64,000 bases of DNA from Rhodocollybia butyracea. Its lineage: Eukaryota; Basidiomycota; Agaricomycetes; Agaricales; Omphalotaceae. The notes beneath the pieces were generated by a model. It made no database searches. It was given only the letters and a program-made list of their open reading frames with translations, and was not told where the DNA came from. Where the stretch lies: NCBI GenBank assembly GCA_015501585.1, contig JADNRY010000018.1, positions 424,508-488,507 on the forward strand, in the 5' to 3' direction. The position numbers and the translations under genes were made by a program. Positions 23,055 to 34,282 of this stretch are shown here, in pieces; positions within the stretch are counted from its first letter, which is position 1, and every line of letters starts with the position of its first letter.

Positions 23055-24074
23055 ATGTCCGTTCAAGAATATCTCGCAGAACGCTACTTATCAGGCCCAA
23101 AAGCCGACGCTATTCTTGCGAGGGCGTCCAAAAAGAAAGCGAAAAAGAGAAAAGTCAGAGATGAGGGGCGTGCAGTAGAGAGCGCGGTAATAAAGGACGA
23201 TGATATAGGCTGGGGAGACGAGCATAAAGAGGACGACGACGATGTTTCCGAAGCTGTCATTGCGAAGGACAGAATGTTCAAGAAACGAAAAACGGCAGAA
23301 TCTGGGGAAGGTTCTTCTGGATGGTCAACAGTACGGCCAGGCCAGCCGTCGGAGGAACCTGACGAACAGCCTGTACTTGTCGTCGAAGAAACGGAAGAGA
23401 AACCCTTTGTAGGCGGGTTGGTGAAGGGCCAAATGAAGAAACCCGAGCCAAAGGTTTCGGAACCAGTGGTGACTGCAGAGGAGGCAGCACGGATGCAAGA
23501 AACAGTCTATCGTGATGCAACTGGTCGAAAGATTGACACCAAAGCTGCTCGGGCCGAAGCAGCGAGGAAGAAGCGCGAGCAGGAGGAGAGGGAAGCAAAG
23601 AAGATGGAATGGGGTAAAGGTCTGGTGCAAAGAGATGAGGCGGAAAAGATGAAAGCCAAACTGGAGCAACTAAAGAACCAGCCTTTTGCCCGTGGTATTG
23701 ACGACAAAGAACTCAATGAGGAGCAGAAATCGAAGGATCTATGGAATGATCCGGCAGCAGCCTTCTTAACAGTATGCTTTCTCAGCTCTCTTTTTCGTAG
23801 AGTGACTGACATTCGTTATAGAAAAAGAGAACGAAGGGCCCTCGCAAACCCGAATACACAGGGCCTCCGCCTCCTCCGAATCGATTCGGTATCAGGCCTG
23901 GATACCGATGGGATGGCGTCGGTAAGCTCTACTTTTTATGCATGCAAAAATGTGCTGACGTCAAGTATACTATCAGATCGCGGGAATGGGTTCGAGAAGA
24001 AGTTGTTCCAATCCAGAAATGCAAGCAAACGCAGCCAGCTCGAGAGCTATCAGTGGGGCGCAGAGGATATGTAA
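23055..24074 (+). CDS. BUD13: Pre-mRNA-splicing factor Bud13/Cwc26 (RES complex)
   Basis: Bud13 is the scaffold of the retention and splicing (RES) complex on the activated spliceosome. The protein starts MSVQEYLAERYLSGPKADAI with a Lys-rich stretch and a long charged middle region. The conserved part begins ETVYRDATGRKIDTKAARAE (about 23500), a Glu/Lys-rich helix follows, then KGLVQRDEAEKMKAKLEQLK. Introns of about 50 nt start near 23772 and 23920. They join [40 protein letters not shown] and KKLFQSRN, the signature C-terminus, to the stop at 24072-24074. The frame is intact. A damaged copy of its 5' end lies at about 31119-31392. Confidence 0.93.
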   Translation: MSVQEYLAERYLSGPKADAILARASKKKAKKRKVRDEGRAVESAVIKDDDIGWGDEHKEDDDDVSEAVIAKDRMFKKRKTAESGEGSSGWSTVRPGQPSEEPDEQPVLVVEETEEKPFVGGLVKGQMKKPEPKVSEPVVTAEEAARMQETVYRDATGRKIDTKAARAEAARKKREQEEREAKKMEWGKGLVQRDEAEKMKAKLEQLKNQPFARGIDDKELNEEQKSKDLWNDPAAAFLTVCFLSSLFRRVTDIRYRKRERRALANPNTQGLRLLRIDSVSGLDTDGMASVSSTFYACKNVLTSSILSDRGNGFEKKLFQSRNASKRSQLESYQWGAEDM

Positions 24075-24699
24075 GAGGTGCAATTCAAGGACATTTTGTA
24101 AGCCCTGTATCGTATTACACTAATGAAGTACGACAACTCATACGGAGCCAGTTACCTCCCATGAAGCAAGACGACACTGCCCTGGAAAAGCGAGATGCGC
24201 ATCGCCCGAGTTGGTCCCCTACCTACTCTCCGAGTGGTCCGAGTGGTTGTGGTGCATGCTCGTCATCCTTACGGTCAGACGGCGCTGCTCCCAGACTCAG
24301 ACACTGAGGACCGAACACTGGATGCCAGGACTCGAACAGCCATCTGTACCTACATCTGCATAGCCAATTGCTTAAATATAATTGAAGCCTTCGAGTTCCC
24401 ACTTACCACTCCGAGGACTCGGCGATTTACCTGGTCGGGACTCGGGGTCGAAAAGCTGCACAGAGTTACCTTTTTGGATACATCGTCGTGCTCTATTTTA
24501 AAACAGTGACCAGAAGTTGGGGTATGCATGTGCGCTATCAATGCATGCCATACTTACTTTTCGTACAATTACTATCGCTGTATCAAAAGATGTCTAATTT
24601 TCCTCTGTGGTTCGAACTCGCCGTTTCTCCCCATTAGAACCCGGCTGTTTCCTCGTGGGACCCCGCCATAGAGCGGAGCTGAGTGTAGTACTACAACTA

Positions 24700-24860
24700 G
24701 GTGCACCGCGTCTGCACCGCGTCGTGGTGTTGTCCTGAATACCAACGTCGGCATTGCGATGTTTGTCTTGTGTGATGGACAGTCTGTGACGGTTATAGGA
24801 ACTATGAGGGGTGTGGTTGCCGGGCTTGCGTCCTGCGGCAGGTGTGGTCTTTGCTTAGCT
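24700..24860 (+). pseudogene. Relic of the ammonium transporter gene (internal fragment)
   Basis: The stretch matches the interior of the intact ammonium transporter at about 33530-33700 on the same strand. TGTCCTGAATACCAACGTC is identical in both (24731-24749 and 33551-33569). TGCGATGT-TGTCTTGTG, TGGACAGTCTG-GAC, GGTTATAGG and CTGCGGCAGGTGT follow in the same order. Relative to the intact gene there is a deletion of about 23 bp after the GAC, plus smaller indels and substitutions that destroy the frame. The rest of the gene was not found here. Confidence 0.85.
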
Positions 24861-24985
24861 TCGGGTGGTACTTAGCGCCATATTTCCATTTGCAGAACTT
24901 GTTTGACGCCTGTCGCGGTCATTCAGGTGATGTCGTTAGGTCAGCACCTCTCTGTCTTTTGTTCTGTAACACCCACCTTGCTACG

Positions 24986-27326
24986 ATGAATCGATTATGT
25001 CTCGTCACTTAACATGCTTTATGTGGCCTCGTCCAACGGGCTGAAGACAGGTAGAGGTGCCGGAAGTAGACGCCTTCTGGCAGAAATTTTACGACCACTG
25101 CAAACTACAGCCGAACCTGTTGAATTCCACCGAAGAAAAGTTACAATTACTGCCGACTGGCTTGAACTTTTCACGTTTGCCGTTTGTTCAGGTTCGAAAA
25201 TGCAAGGATGGCCAAATTCTCGTTTTGCTAGAGTACCGTGAGACGGTAAAGCGCACCCTGATGCTTTATCTCGACAAACCCGGCTCAGGAGTCGTTATTA
25301 CGGGTCAACCTGGCATTGGTACGTGACACGTGTTGACACTAGCTTTTTGTATGTATCTTATGGGATCTACTTTCGACAGGGAAAAGCGTATTCTTGGCCT
25401 ACCTGCTTGCCGTACTCTTGAGCATCCCTGACGGCGGTATCCCGGTTAGTGGCGAAACTCCAGACCAAGGCCTTCATCTCGAGTCTGCTCCCGTGCTCTT
25501 TTACACCCCTTTGGAGCAGGTCCTCTTTTACAATAGTAAATGCTATGTCCCGAATTACTCTAGCACATTCCAGATGAATACACTGCCTATACCTCACGAC
25601 GACGTCACTACTCCTGTATGGGTCCTAATAGATATGGGTCTGAAAAAAGAAGAACCTCCATTGAATGCGCATGGACTGTCAACGATTTTTCCAGTCCAAT
25701 CGGCCTCTGCTGATCCTATCTGGTACCAGCGTTGGACGGACGCAAGGATTCCGAATGCACGATATTTTGGCCTACCGCTTTGGGACGAGGCACTCCTTAA
25801 TCGCGGGTATGATATTGCCCATTGTATATTATGTGTTACGCTAACCATCGGTTCTCAGCTTGGAATTCAATCTCGAAAACTCCAAGTTTCAGGCGAGAGT
25901 TACCGCCTGGCTTGAAGAGGGCAAGACAGAACTCCCACAGGTGCACTGCGACACTCTGGATCGCTTTGTGTGGGAGGGAAAACTGGTTCGCAACGATAAA
26001 GAGAAAGCAATCAAGCTGCTTGTATCAGATGCTATACGGCGCGTTGGCTATTCGGCACACGATGTCTACGATTTTCTCTTTATACGGCGTGTTAGCTATT
26101 CAGCACGCAATGCCTACGATCTTCTCCTGAGTCCTGGCAGTCTCGGAATGGACATGTCCATGTGGCGAGAGGCAGTGTCATTCATACAGCGGCTCTCTAA
26201 TCCTGGAAAAGCGTTGTCGAATGCCCTTGTCTCCATCAAACCAGTGAAGCCAGAGAAGCTTCTGTCAAGTGATTCATTTATGGTCATCTGGAGGACCCCT
26301 GAAATCCACTCGATAGCTGAGCAGCATGGTGCTATGCTGAATGAGGAACAGAGAGCAGAGCTTTTTGCCTACTTTAGGCGATATCCAGAATCCTCAACTG
26401 TCGTTGGCCATATTTATGAGCCGTTTGTACATGAGGTCATTTCCTCAAACGACAAGCCACTCCTTTCGCTGCAACCAATGCTCCCTGTCACCAAGTCTGG
26501 CATCCACACGCACGCCACCTCTCCTTGGGCCTTGTCTGAATACCCAAAAATTACCACCATTGAAAGACGATTAGTGAAATATGAAACTCTACCTCTTGCA
26601 GACCTCGATCTAAATTGTTACTATACCCCTAATCACATGAAAAATCCATTCTTTGACTCGTTCTTTTTTTGTGAAGAGTCTTCAGCCATTAATGCTGTGT
26701 TCGCTCGAACCTCTACTAGACTTTCTCATGAAGACAAACCAGAGACAGGCTATCCCTCAATTAGAAATATAGTTCGTCATGCTAGGGAGAAGTTCGGGAA
26801 ACCAGTAAAGATTGTGTACATCTATGTGGGCCCTGAATTTCTTCCTTCCGAAACGCGAAGTTGGGAGATAGCTGCAGCAGGTTTCCCTGAAGGCAGCGTG
26901 TACTATCTGGGTCTTCAACTTCCTTACAAGGTTGAACAGGTGGCGCAGGCTCAAGCAACGCTAGATTCTAGGAAAGCTGAAGCAGAGAAGGCTGAGGCAG
27001 AGAGGAATCCTCCAATAGGGTCTGCATCTGTGGCACCAGAAATGGATGTTGAGAGTGTCGCAGAGGAATTGGATGTTGAGCGTCTCGCACAGCAGACTAC
27101 CGACGAAGCCCTACGAATCATACTTAGTAAGGTGCCCGAGGGATACATCACCTCCAGCTATGATGAAATGGAGGCACATCTCAGAGATTATTTTGTAGGT
27201 TTTTTCTTGCGTCATTGTGCAGGGGCCAAAAAGAAGCGCAAAAACACGCCCGATGAATCCTCATCGGCTTCCCATCCACACAAGAAGTCGCGCACCAACG
27301 CGTTTGATGAATCAAGTGACGCTTAG
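24986..27326 (+). CDS. Crinkler-type P-loop NTPase with C-terminal nuclease-like region
   Basis: A large Agaricomycete paralogue family related to Crinkler/RHS-type proteins. Exon 2 opens PEVDAFWQKFYDHCKLQPN and LPFVQVRKCKDGQILVLLEY. The Walker A motif GQPGIGKS is split by an intron (about 25322-25379). SVFLAYLLAVLLSIPDGG, then ADPIWYQRWTDARIPNARYF, continue the NTPase-like part. After a second intron (about 25808-25859) the C-terminal half holds SSTVVGHIYEPFVHEVI and NPFFDSFFFCEES, positions where relatives carry a PD-(D/E)XK-like fold (inference). It ends in a basic KKKRK cluster and a Ser-rich tail. A first exon at 24986-25003 (MNRLCL) with a 47-nt intron would fit but is unproven, because the body has a stop just upstream of 25051. 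Whether it is active, and its target, are unknown. Confidence 0.7.
26034..26129 (+). repeat. 48-bp in-frame tandem duplication inside the Crinkler-like gene
   Basis: Two adjacent 48-bp units encode IRRVGYSAHDVYDFLF and IRRVSYSARNAYDLLL. The reading frame is kept, so 16 residues are doubled. Confidence 0.9.
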
Positions 27327-29323
27327 CAAAAAGTCGCGAAACCCTCCCCCCCCGACGCACCGTCTCCTTCGCAGCGGCGAGAGTGGCCCACCACTGGAGT
27401 GGGCTGAGAGCGTAGGCTGTCAAGGAACAAATGTACTATCAAGCTGTTTTTTCTTGGACAATTGTTACTATGCTAAGCATACATTTCATTTTGCTTCACA
27501 CTCTTCTGTCTATAATCACAGTTTCTTCTTGTATCCTCATTTTCTCTTTTGTTGATTCAGAATGTGGTTTCCTTTGTTTTCATTTTTGTCTGTATACTAT
27601 ACAGCGATGCACGGTCCGCAATCAATTACGAGTCCTGAATGTAATGAAGGCTCGTCCTTATGGCCGGTTTCGCGTGGGAATTCATTCCCGATTAGGGCTG
27701 ACCTTGCCCAAATTTGGAAGAATCGTTTCCCCATATTTAGAAATGTCAAAGCGCTTGACATGTGACTTTCTGATGTTACCCAAAACTTTACCGCATCTGA
27801 TATACTCTTGAACTTCTTGCACCTCTAATGCACAGATTATCGGTGCTGTACATTCTTTTTGCCACACGGCGTTTATCCATCTTAATAATACTTCCATTTT
27901 TGTAGCCCCCACACTTTACTTCCTCAGTTTTTTACATTTCGTCGGTGGTCGTTGCAGTGCACTATTCATAACTACTTGCAGGACTCGTACCTGCCACGTG
28001 CTTGGCGCGGTGGCCCACACTCGCAAGTTCAGTGTCCTTCGTCTGTCTTGCCCATGCCCTACCTGCATGGGCAATCATGACTCCTGTCCTGTCCTGTCCC
28101 GGTCCCAAATTTGACAATCATCCAGACGTCGTATCGTCCAATTCTGTTAATTAGACGCACAATCCGGGCGTCTTCCCGGTCACATGGCCTCGACCCACAT
28201 TCCCATCAAGCTCTCACTACTAGGTCTCACTAGCTGCAAAGAAAACTGTTTGCCGCCTGAAGCCTGGACATCCTCGTCACAGAATCATTGACCACTGTAA
28301 GGTCGAAACCTCGACCGGATTCAAATCCCAATGCTCAGACATCCGCAGTCTCTTTCTCCTTGTCACCCGACGAAATATCTATTTTTGCTTCTCGTGCGAT
28401 GACAGGCGGAAACGATGCAGAGCTACTAGCTTTCCCCATTATGATCATTGATCCTTTACTTCCATCTCAGTATTTCTCTGAGCCACACATCCCAGTCCAT
28501 CCTCAATCTGTCCTCGACTACTGGAGAGTTCCCAACACTTCCTACCTTTGATGTCATAGATTAGATGCCATGGACGAAATGACACCGTATAAGCAAGGGA
28601 TGAAGCTATCTCCGTGGCGGACAAAAGTAAAGCAAAAGTCCGACACTGGTCGTGGAGAGATTTTGACGCCAGCTTTGCTGGTGTATTCCCCTTCCCTCTT
28701 GCTTCCCTAGCAAAGCTCTAGCGAGGGAGGCAGACTCTAATAATTTGTGACGTTGCTATAGTACAAAAGAAGAGGTAATTCTTTGTCATCCTGCAAGCAC
28801 TTCTCACAAGTGTATCTTTTGTCAACCTCAGGGCTGTTGTACTGCCGGTTGACCTCTACACTGAGCCATCAAGTGATATGCCATGCTGAGACTGAGTACT
28901 GGCTTCTGCCTGGAAGAATGGGTGATGGGTGGTTCGGGTTTTTTCCAGCTTTGTCAGCCTCTACACCATCTCATATGCCTTTTTTTAAAAATTTTGTACA
29001 GGTTGAACATGGTCAACTCTGGTAAACTTCTTCTCATTTTTTGGCCAAGTCACGGGAGCGAGAATCGGCTTTAATCGGTCAATTCGGTTTTGATCGGTGC
29101 TTCATGATCAATGCATAGCCACTTCCAAATAGAGATCCGACAATGAGCCTCCGATGCTATGAGTTTACAGTAGCAGTCGTAGTAAATTACGCGGCTCCGC
29201 CATCCAGCGGGGTTCCACCCAGTCAAGGTTCAATGTAAGTTAACCACATGTTTGTACCGGGATGCTCGTTACCCGGAATTATTTTCGCCTCGCAATAAAA
29301 GGTAGCTTTTATGTCCAAGTTTT
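27327..29323. other. 2-kb spacer in the accessory island, nothing recognised
   Basis: The interval contains short open frames only. A small imperfect hairpin near 28680-28730 (CCAGCTTTGCTGG and CTAGCAAAGCTCTAGCGAGG) was noted but has no clear partner. No transposase, reverse transcriptase or repeated ends were found. Confidence 0.5.
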
Positions 29324-30714
29324 GTGCTACTTGGATTTTCTATAACTGTGATGCTACGTTCGGCTTCTCGAGGTTTCGGTGGCGAAGAAGACGATTGCCG
29401 AACCACACCTACAAGTGTGACCCCAGACGAGCTGTGGAAAGCACGCTATCCGACTGATACTTTGGATGGTTTGTTCTTCGTTGATTCTATGCGCATCAAA
29501 CTCACGTTCAGAATAGTTGATCACGACGAGTTGCTCAAAGAAGTCCAGCAGCGTTACAGCGCAGGAGAGCTCGTGGAACCCACCCTCCACGAGCTTGGCG
29601 ACCTCAATGGAAAGAAACAGGAATTGATTTCCCTTCTACGGAAAACCCATGGAAGTGAGAATATCGATGTTTCTGCTGAAAAAGATCTTTCTAACAGCTT
29701 GAAGGTGTGTAGCATTTCACTACCGGAGGAAGAAGCTTTACTTATCTTATCTCAGAAACCGAATGGTCGCTTCCATGCTGTGATCGTGGGAATCAACAAA
29801 TATGACGACCCAAGAACTACGTCACTCAAGGGATGCGTGAATGACGCACTGCTCTTTCGCGACTATCTTCTGCAAGACCTCTCGGTGCCTGCCGGCCAAA
29901 TCACGACTCTCCTCTCTCCAACTGGCGACGAGCACCTTCCCTTTCCCCAGGATATTCCTGTTCCATGCAATGCTCCGACACGGGAGAATATCCTGGACGC
30001 ACTATACGACCTCTATGATAGTCCTAACATCAAACCCGACGATTCTATCATCATTTTCTACGCAGGGCATGGTCAAAGCTACCGTGCACCGGATGCAGTT
30101 GACCAGTCTCCTCCCCGTTCTAACGCATCTGTCGAGGCCCTTTGTCCTGCAGACCGTAACACTTTGAAATCTTGCTCAGATGGAACGGAGGATATAATCG
30201 TGGACATCAGCGACCGCGAAATCAATGTCATCCTTGGCGAGATAGCAAAAAAAATTTGTGGCAACATCACGCTTATTCTAGATTGCTGCTATGCTCGTAG
30301 CGGAATAAGGGGTGTTCTCCTGCCCTAAATTCGTTTCAGCTGGGAGATAAAGAACTTTTCCCATTCCGTTATTGTCCTCCCATTCTGTCGGCTGTGTCGC
30401 TCATGTTCAAAGCTGCGGATGCGAGCGGACGTCTACCATCAGACAGACCCCGCACAGCGGACCCAAACTTCCGTGCCAATATGAACTCACACGTATTGAT
30501 CGCTTCCGCTAAAGACTACGAAGAAGCACTCGAATACAAGGATAGGAAAACAGGAGTGAGCCAAGGCTACTTTACTTCCCGGTTCATCTCTGCGCTCAGG
30601 TCGAGTACTTCCACGACCACGTATAGGGATGTTGTTGAGAGCCCTGAACTTGTAATGCCGTTCCAAACTGCAATTGTCGCGGGGAGAAAGACGGCTAGGC
30701 TGTGGTTCGCCTGA
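29324..30714 (+). CDS. Caspase-fold (peptidase C14) protein, one frame break
   Basis: It belongs to the expanded metacaspase-like C14 family of Agaricomycetes. The caspase core starts FHAVIVGINKYDDPRTTSLK and GCVNDALLFRDYLLQDL, carries SIIIFYAGHG (catalytic His, about 30045-30075), CPADRNTLKSC and ISDREINVILGEIAKKICGN, then ITLILDCCYARSG (catalytic Cys, about 30270-30300). Most relatives have DCCHSG; here Tyr-Ala follows the Cys pair. The frame then breaks in a GGGG run at 30309-30312; one extra G restores reading into LGDKELFPF, MNSHVLIASAKDYEEALEY and GYFTSRFISALRSS, the p10-like part, ending at 30714. About 130 residues precede the core without a recognised domain. The start is 29324 or 29351. 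It could be a pseudogene if the break is real. Confidence 0.75.
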
Positions 30715-31118
30715 GCCGTGATGTCAGAGGGTGTCAGAGGATACAGTATGCACGGTTAATTTTATTGTTTTCGCTCTTTCGTTCTATAATTTCCGACATC
30801 ACTATTGTCCTAAGATGTCAACTTGTTTTACTTGCGCTGTGTGTTCCGGGTAGATTACCTTACGTTTAGATGCGCTCCGTGTAGATTACCTTGCATTTTA
30901 TTCCATGATCGCCGTACGATCGTCTAGTATAGAAAACGGGACATTATATACTATCATCCTTGGCATTCATTCCAACATTCGACCGCTCATCGACATCCAC
31001 CATGACTCGATCCGAAGACATCATATCGTACAAGTTGAAGCTAGAGGGGGGAGTTCGGATAAGATAACTACTCCGAGAAAGCAAAGAACAGAAAGCATGA
31101 TCGATATCAGAACTTCGG

Positions 31119-31392
31119 GCATTTAGGCGCCGTTGATAGAGTCGTCTCTTCTTATCTCTTGTCTTGTTTTACAAATGTCTGTTCAAGAATATCTCGCAGA
31201 ACGCCTTTTAACAGGGCCAAAATCCGAGGCTATTCTTACATGGGCGTCCAAAAGAAGAGAAAGTCAGAAAGCGGGAATGATGATATAGGGAGGGGAGACG
31301 AGTATAAAGGTGACGACGACGATATGTTTCCGAAACTATCATTGAGAATCATTGAGAAGGACAGAGAGCTTAAGATTCGAAAAACCAGTACA
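31119..31392 (+). pseudogene. Relic of the BUD13 promoter and 5' coding end
   Basis: The sequence copies about 22998-23290. CATTTAGGCGCCG of the BUD13 promoter is present, then an ATG at 31175 followed by GTTCAAGAATATCTCGCAGA, identical to 23061-23080. Translation starts MSVQEYLAERLLTGPKSEAI and soon stops because of deletions. Further matches (GGGGAGACGAG-ATAAAG, GACGACGACGAT, GTTTCCGAA, GAGAAGGACAGA) follow in order and then fade near 31392. No BUD13 3' sequence was found downstream. Confidence 0.88.
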
Positions 31393-32728
31393 TCATGTAC
31401 GCAGTGAAAAAAAAGAGGACCGTACATGATCGGGGTATCCAGCTCACAAGCTCGCTTACCGGGACTTTCATTCTAAAATTCAGATGAAAGATTTCATTTG
31501 TCTAGTTCCAAAGCTCTTTTCTGTTTTCTAGTAGTCGGAACGGAACGCGTCGTCCCAGCGAAACAAATAGCTGATAAAAGACACTCACATCCAACCCTCG
31601 ATGCAGATCGATGCTATGTAGCTGCCAGTGTGAATTCTATTCTCCTTGGCAAAGCACTGCAGCTTCAATACCGCACAACATCCGCACTGCACAACGCTGG
31701 GTACTAGCAGGATGCCTTCCAGATGCTCTTGAGTTTGGACAGTTGAACTTGGTGTAGCCGGCATGTCTTCATGCCGTATCCGATGCGGTTATGTCTAGAC
31801 GCCCATTCAATACCCAAGGCTCCAGCAGGACACCAGCGAAATTAGTACAGTTTCATAGTACGGCTCTGGGTTGCTTCCTTGTGACAACTTAGACCCTTCG
31901 AGTCTGACTCCGGAACTGACAACTGTCTTGGTCACTGTACCCTTTCGGGTTTGGGGAAACAAAACTGCGCATCCGTACGCAGTCGTACGCTTGCAAAACG
32001 TTGACGTGATATACACAATCGCCGTCTAGTTCAATATCTCTTTCGAGCAGCACGGCTGCGGGCGATATTCCAATTAATGGACGCTGAATCTGGCTGCCTG
32101 ATGGTGCATGTGGGGTCGAGATTGCTACTTGGCTCCCGTACTAGCTGTCCCCTTGGGGACCCTATTCAGGGGCTGAACCTTGTACTGATCAATCTATCTA
32201 TCAATTGAGGGACCTTTTGAGGTAACGAGCCAGATCAGGGAGTTTTCAATTTACCACAGTGCTATAAGAAGCGGAAAGAACGCACAGGAGAAGGACTTGG
32301 ACCAAAACATGCCCGGAGTAAAGGAAAATATACGGTCAAGGTGAGGGGATGAGGGAATCCACAAGCAAGAACAGGTTTCTGGCAGGTGGTCTCCCCAATC
32401 TCCTCAATCAGCGGGTACTTGTAGGTACTTGTTCGAGATTGTTTAAATCTATTTCCAGGACCAGCCACCGATAAGACTCGACCAGGGTATTGGACGCATC
32501 AACTTCAGGCATCCCACGAACTGACATTAAAACCATCAACGACTGCCCTGGCGATAACGATAAGCACCAAACTTAACCCGCGCCCTATGTTCAAATAATC
32601 CCATATGCGGTACCAGCATTCGAGTATTCTCATAGGTCTAGATAAGGCTTTCGATAAGTGGAACTGCCTTTTCCCTGCGCTCTAACACAGCTCACCTTGC
32701 AGCTTCTACACCGCGCCCCGCATCCATT

Positions 32729-34282
32729 ATGTCCGGGATAGTCGCTGGAAACATTGGGTCTCAGTACAATTTTACCTCTACCGATTTCGTGAATCATGGC
32801 GACAATGCGTGGCAGCTTACGGCTGCCTCTCTTGTTGGCCTGCAGAGTATCCCAGGGTTGATGGTTCTGTGAGTTGCTGTGAGCGCCATGGAGGCATCTC
32901 CCTTTCACTGACACTTCCCCAAGATACGCTGGAGTCATGCGAAGCAAATGGGCTATCAACAGCGCCTTCATGGCATTTTATGGCTTCTCCGCGACCTTGA
33001 TCGTCTGGGTCCTGTGGGCCTACAAGATGGGCTTTGGTATATACATGTTACCGTTTGTCGGTAGACCTGGTCCAGTAGTGACCATGGCACAAGAACTCGG
33101 CCAATCGCAACTTCCTTCAACGAATCCGGTTCTCTTCCAGGCATTTCCGCTATCTACTATGGTCTACTTCCAGTTCGTCTTCGCAGCTATTACCATTATC
33201 ATTATCGCAGGCGCTCTCCTCGGTCGCATGAATCTCACTGCGTGGATGATATTCGTTCCTCTTTGGATCACTTTTTCCTATACGGTTGGCGCATATTCCA
33301 TCTGGGGAGGCGGTTTTCTCTTCCAGATGGGAGTTATTGATTATTCGGGAGGCTATGTTATCCATTTGTCCTCTGGTACTGCAGGCTTTGTAGCTGCCCA
33401 GTGGGTTGGACCGCGGTTGCAGGCTGATCGGGATGAATCTCGCCCAAGCAATGTACTTTGTGTCCTGGTAGGAGCGGGTATTCTCTGGATTGGATGGAAC
33501 GGTTTCAATGGAGGGGATCCATACACTGCGTCTGCGGACGCCGGTGCTGCTGTCCTGAATACCAACGTCTGCACTGCGATGTCTGTCTTGTGCTGGACAG
33601 TCTGCGACATGCTCTACTACAAGAAACCATCGGTTATAGGCGCCGTGAACGGTATGATCACTGGGCTTGTGTGCATTACTCCTGCGGCAGGTGTTGTTGC
33701 TGGCTGGGGTGCCATTATAATGGGCATTGCCAGCGGAACTATCCCATGGGCCAGCATGCATATAATGGGCAAGAAGGTCGAATACTTCCGACGCGTCGAT
33801 GACACTCTAGGAATCTTCCACACTCATTGTGTAGCAGGATTTTTGGGTGGATTCTGCACGGGGCTCTTTGCAACAGTCGAAGGATGCGCGGCCTTTGCTA
33901 TTGCTAACCTCGGTGGCGCAATCGAAGGCAATGGAACACAGGTCTGGCTGCAGTAAGTTGTCCGCCTATGATTTTCCTCCTTTTCTTGGTTTGACGCACA
34001 AACAGGGTTGTAGGCGCGCTCTTCATCGTTGGCTGGAATATAGTCTGGACTTCCCTCATCATGATGTTCATAAAATATGTTCTGCACGTTCCCCTCCGCA
34101 TGAGTGAGGAACAACTATTGACTGGAGACGGCATGATCCACGGAGAAGCTGCGTACGTGCTCGGTCCCTGCGAAGCTCACGAGCACTTGCTTGCTGGCCA
34201 CTACATAAAAAGATCTGAGACGGGTCCTGGGGAGCTGAGCATGGGCGGTGTTAGTGGGAGTGGGAGCCTGAAACGCGATTGA
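32729..34282 (+). CDS. Ammonium transporter, Amt/Mep/Rh family
   Basis: An 11-helix plasma membrane channel-like transporter for ammonium, usually induced on poor nitrogen. Three exons: the first gives [20 protein letters not shown], joined across an intron (about 32870-32934) to [14 protein letters not shown]. The large second exon carries the family signature around [20 protein letters not shown] (first pore His) and [16 protein letters not shown], then [20 protein letters not shown] (second pore His). The last exon begins [20 protein letters not shown] and ends in a Ser/Gly-rich cytosolic tail at 34282. All frames are intact. A partial relic of this gene lies at 24700-24860. Confidence 0.95.

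Noticed and set aside
23278..23812. Three long minus-strand frames opposite BUD13
   Set aside because: Shadows of the Lys/Glu-rich BUD13 coding sequence, which reads in Leu/Ser/Phe on the other strand.
24310..24370. GTTCGAGTCCTGGC on the minus strand, resembling a tRNA T-arm
   Set aside because: The flanking bases do not form the T-stem, anticodon stem or acceptor stem of a tRNA.
27327..29323. Possible transposon carrying the island genes
   Set aside because: No transposase, terminal inverted repeats or target-site duplications were found by eye; the duplication model explains the flanks better.
33150..33761. 203-residue minus-strand frame opposite the ammonium transporter
   Set aside because: A shadow of a highly conserved, intact plus-strand gene.
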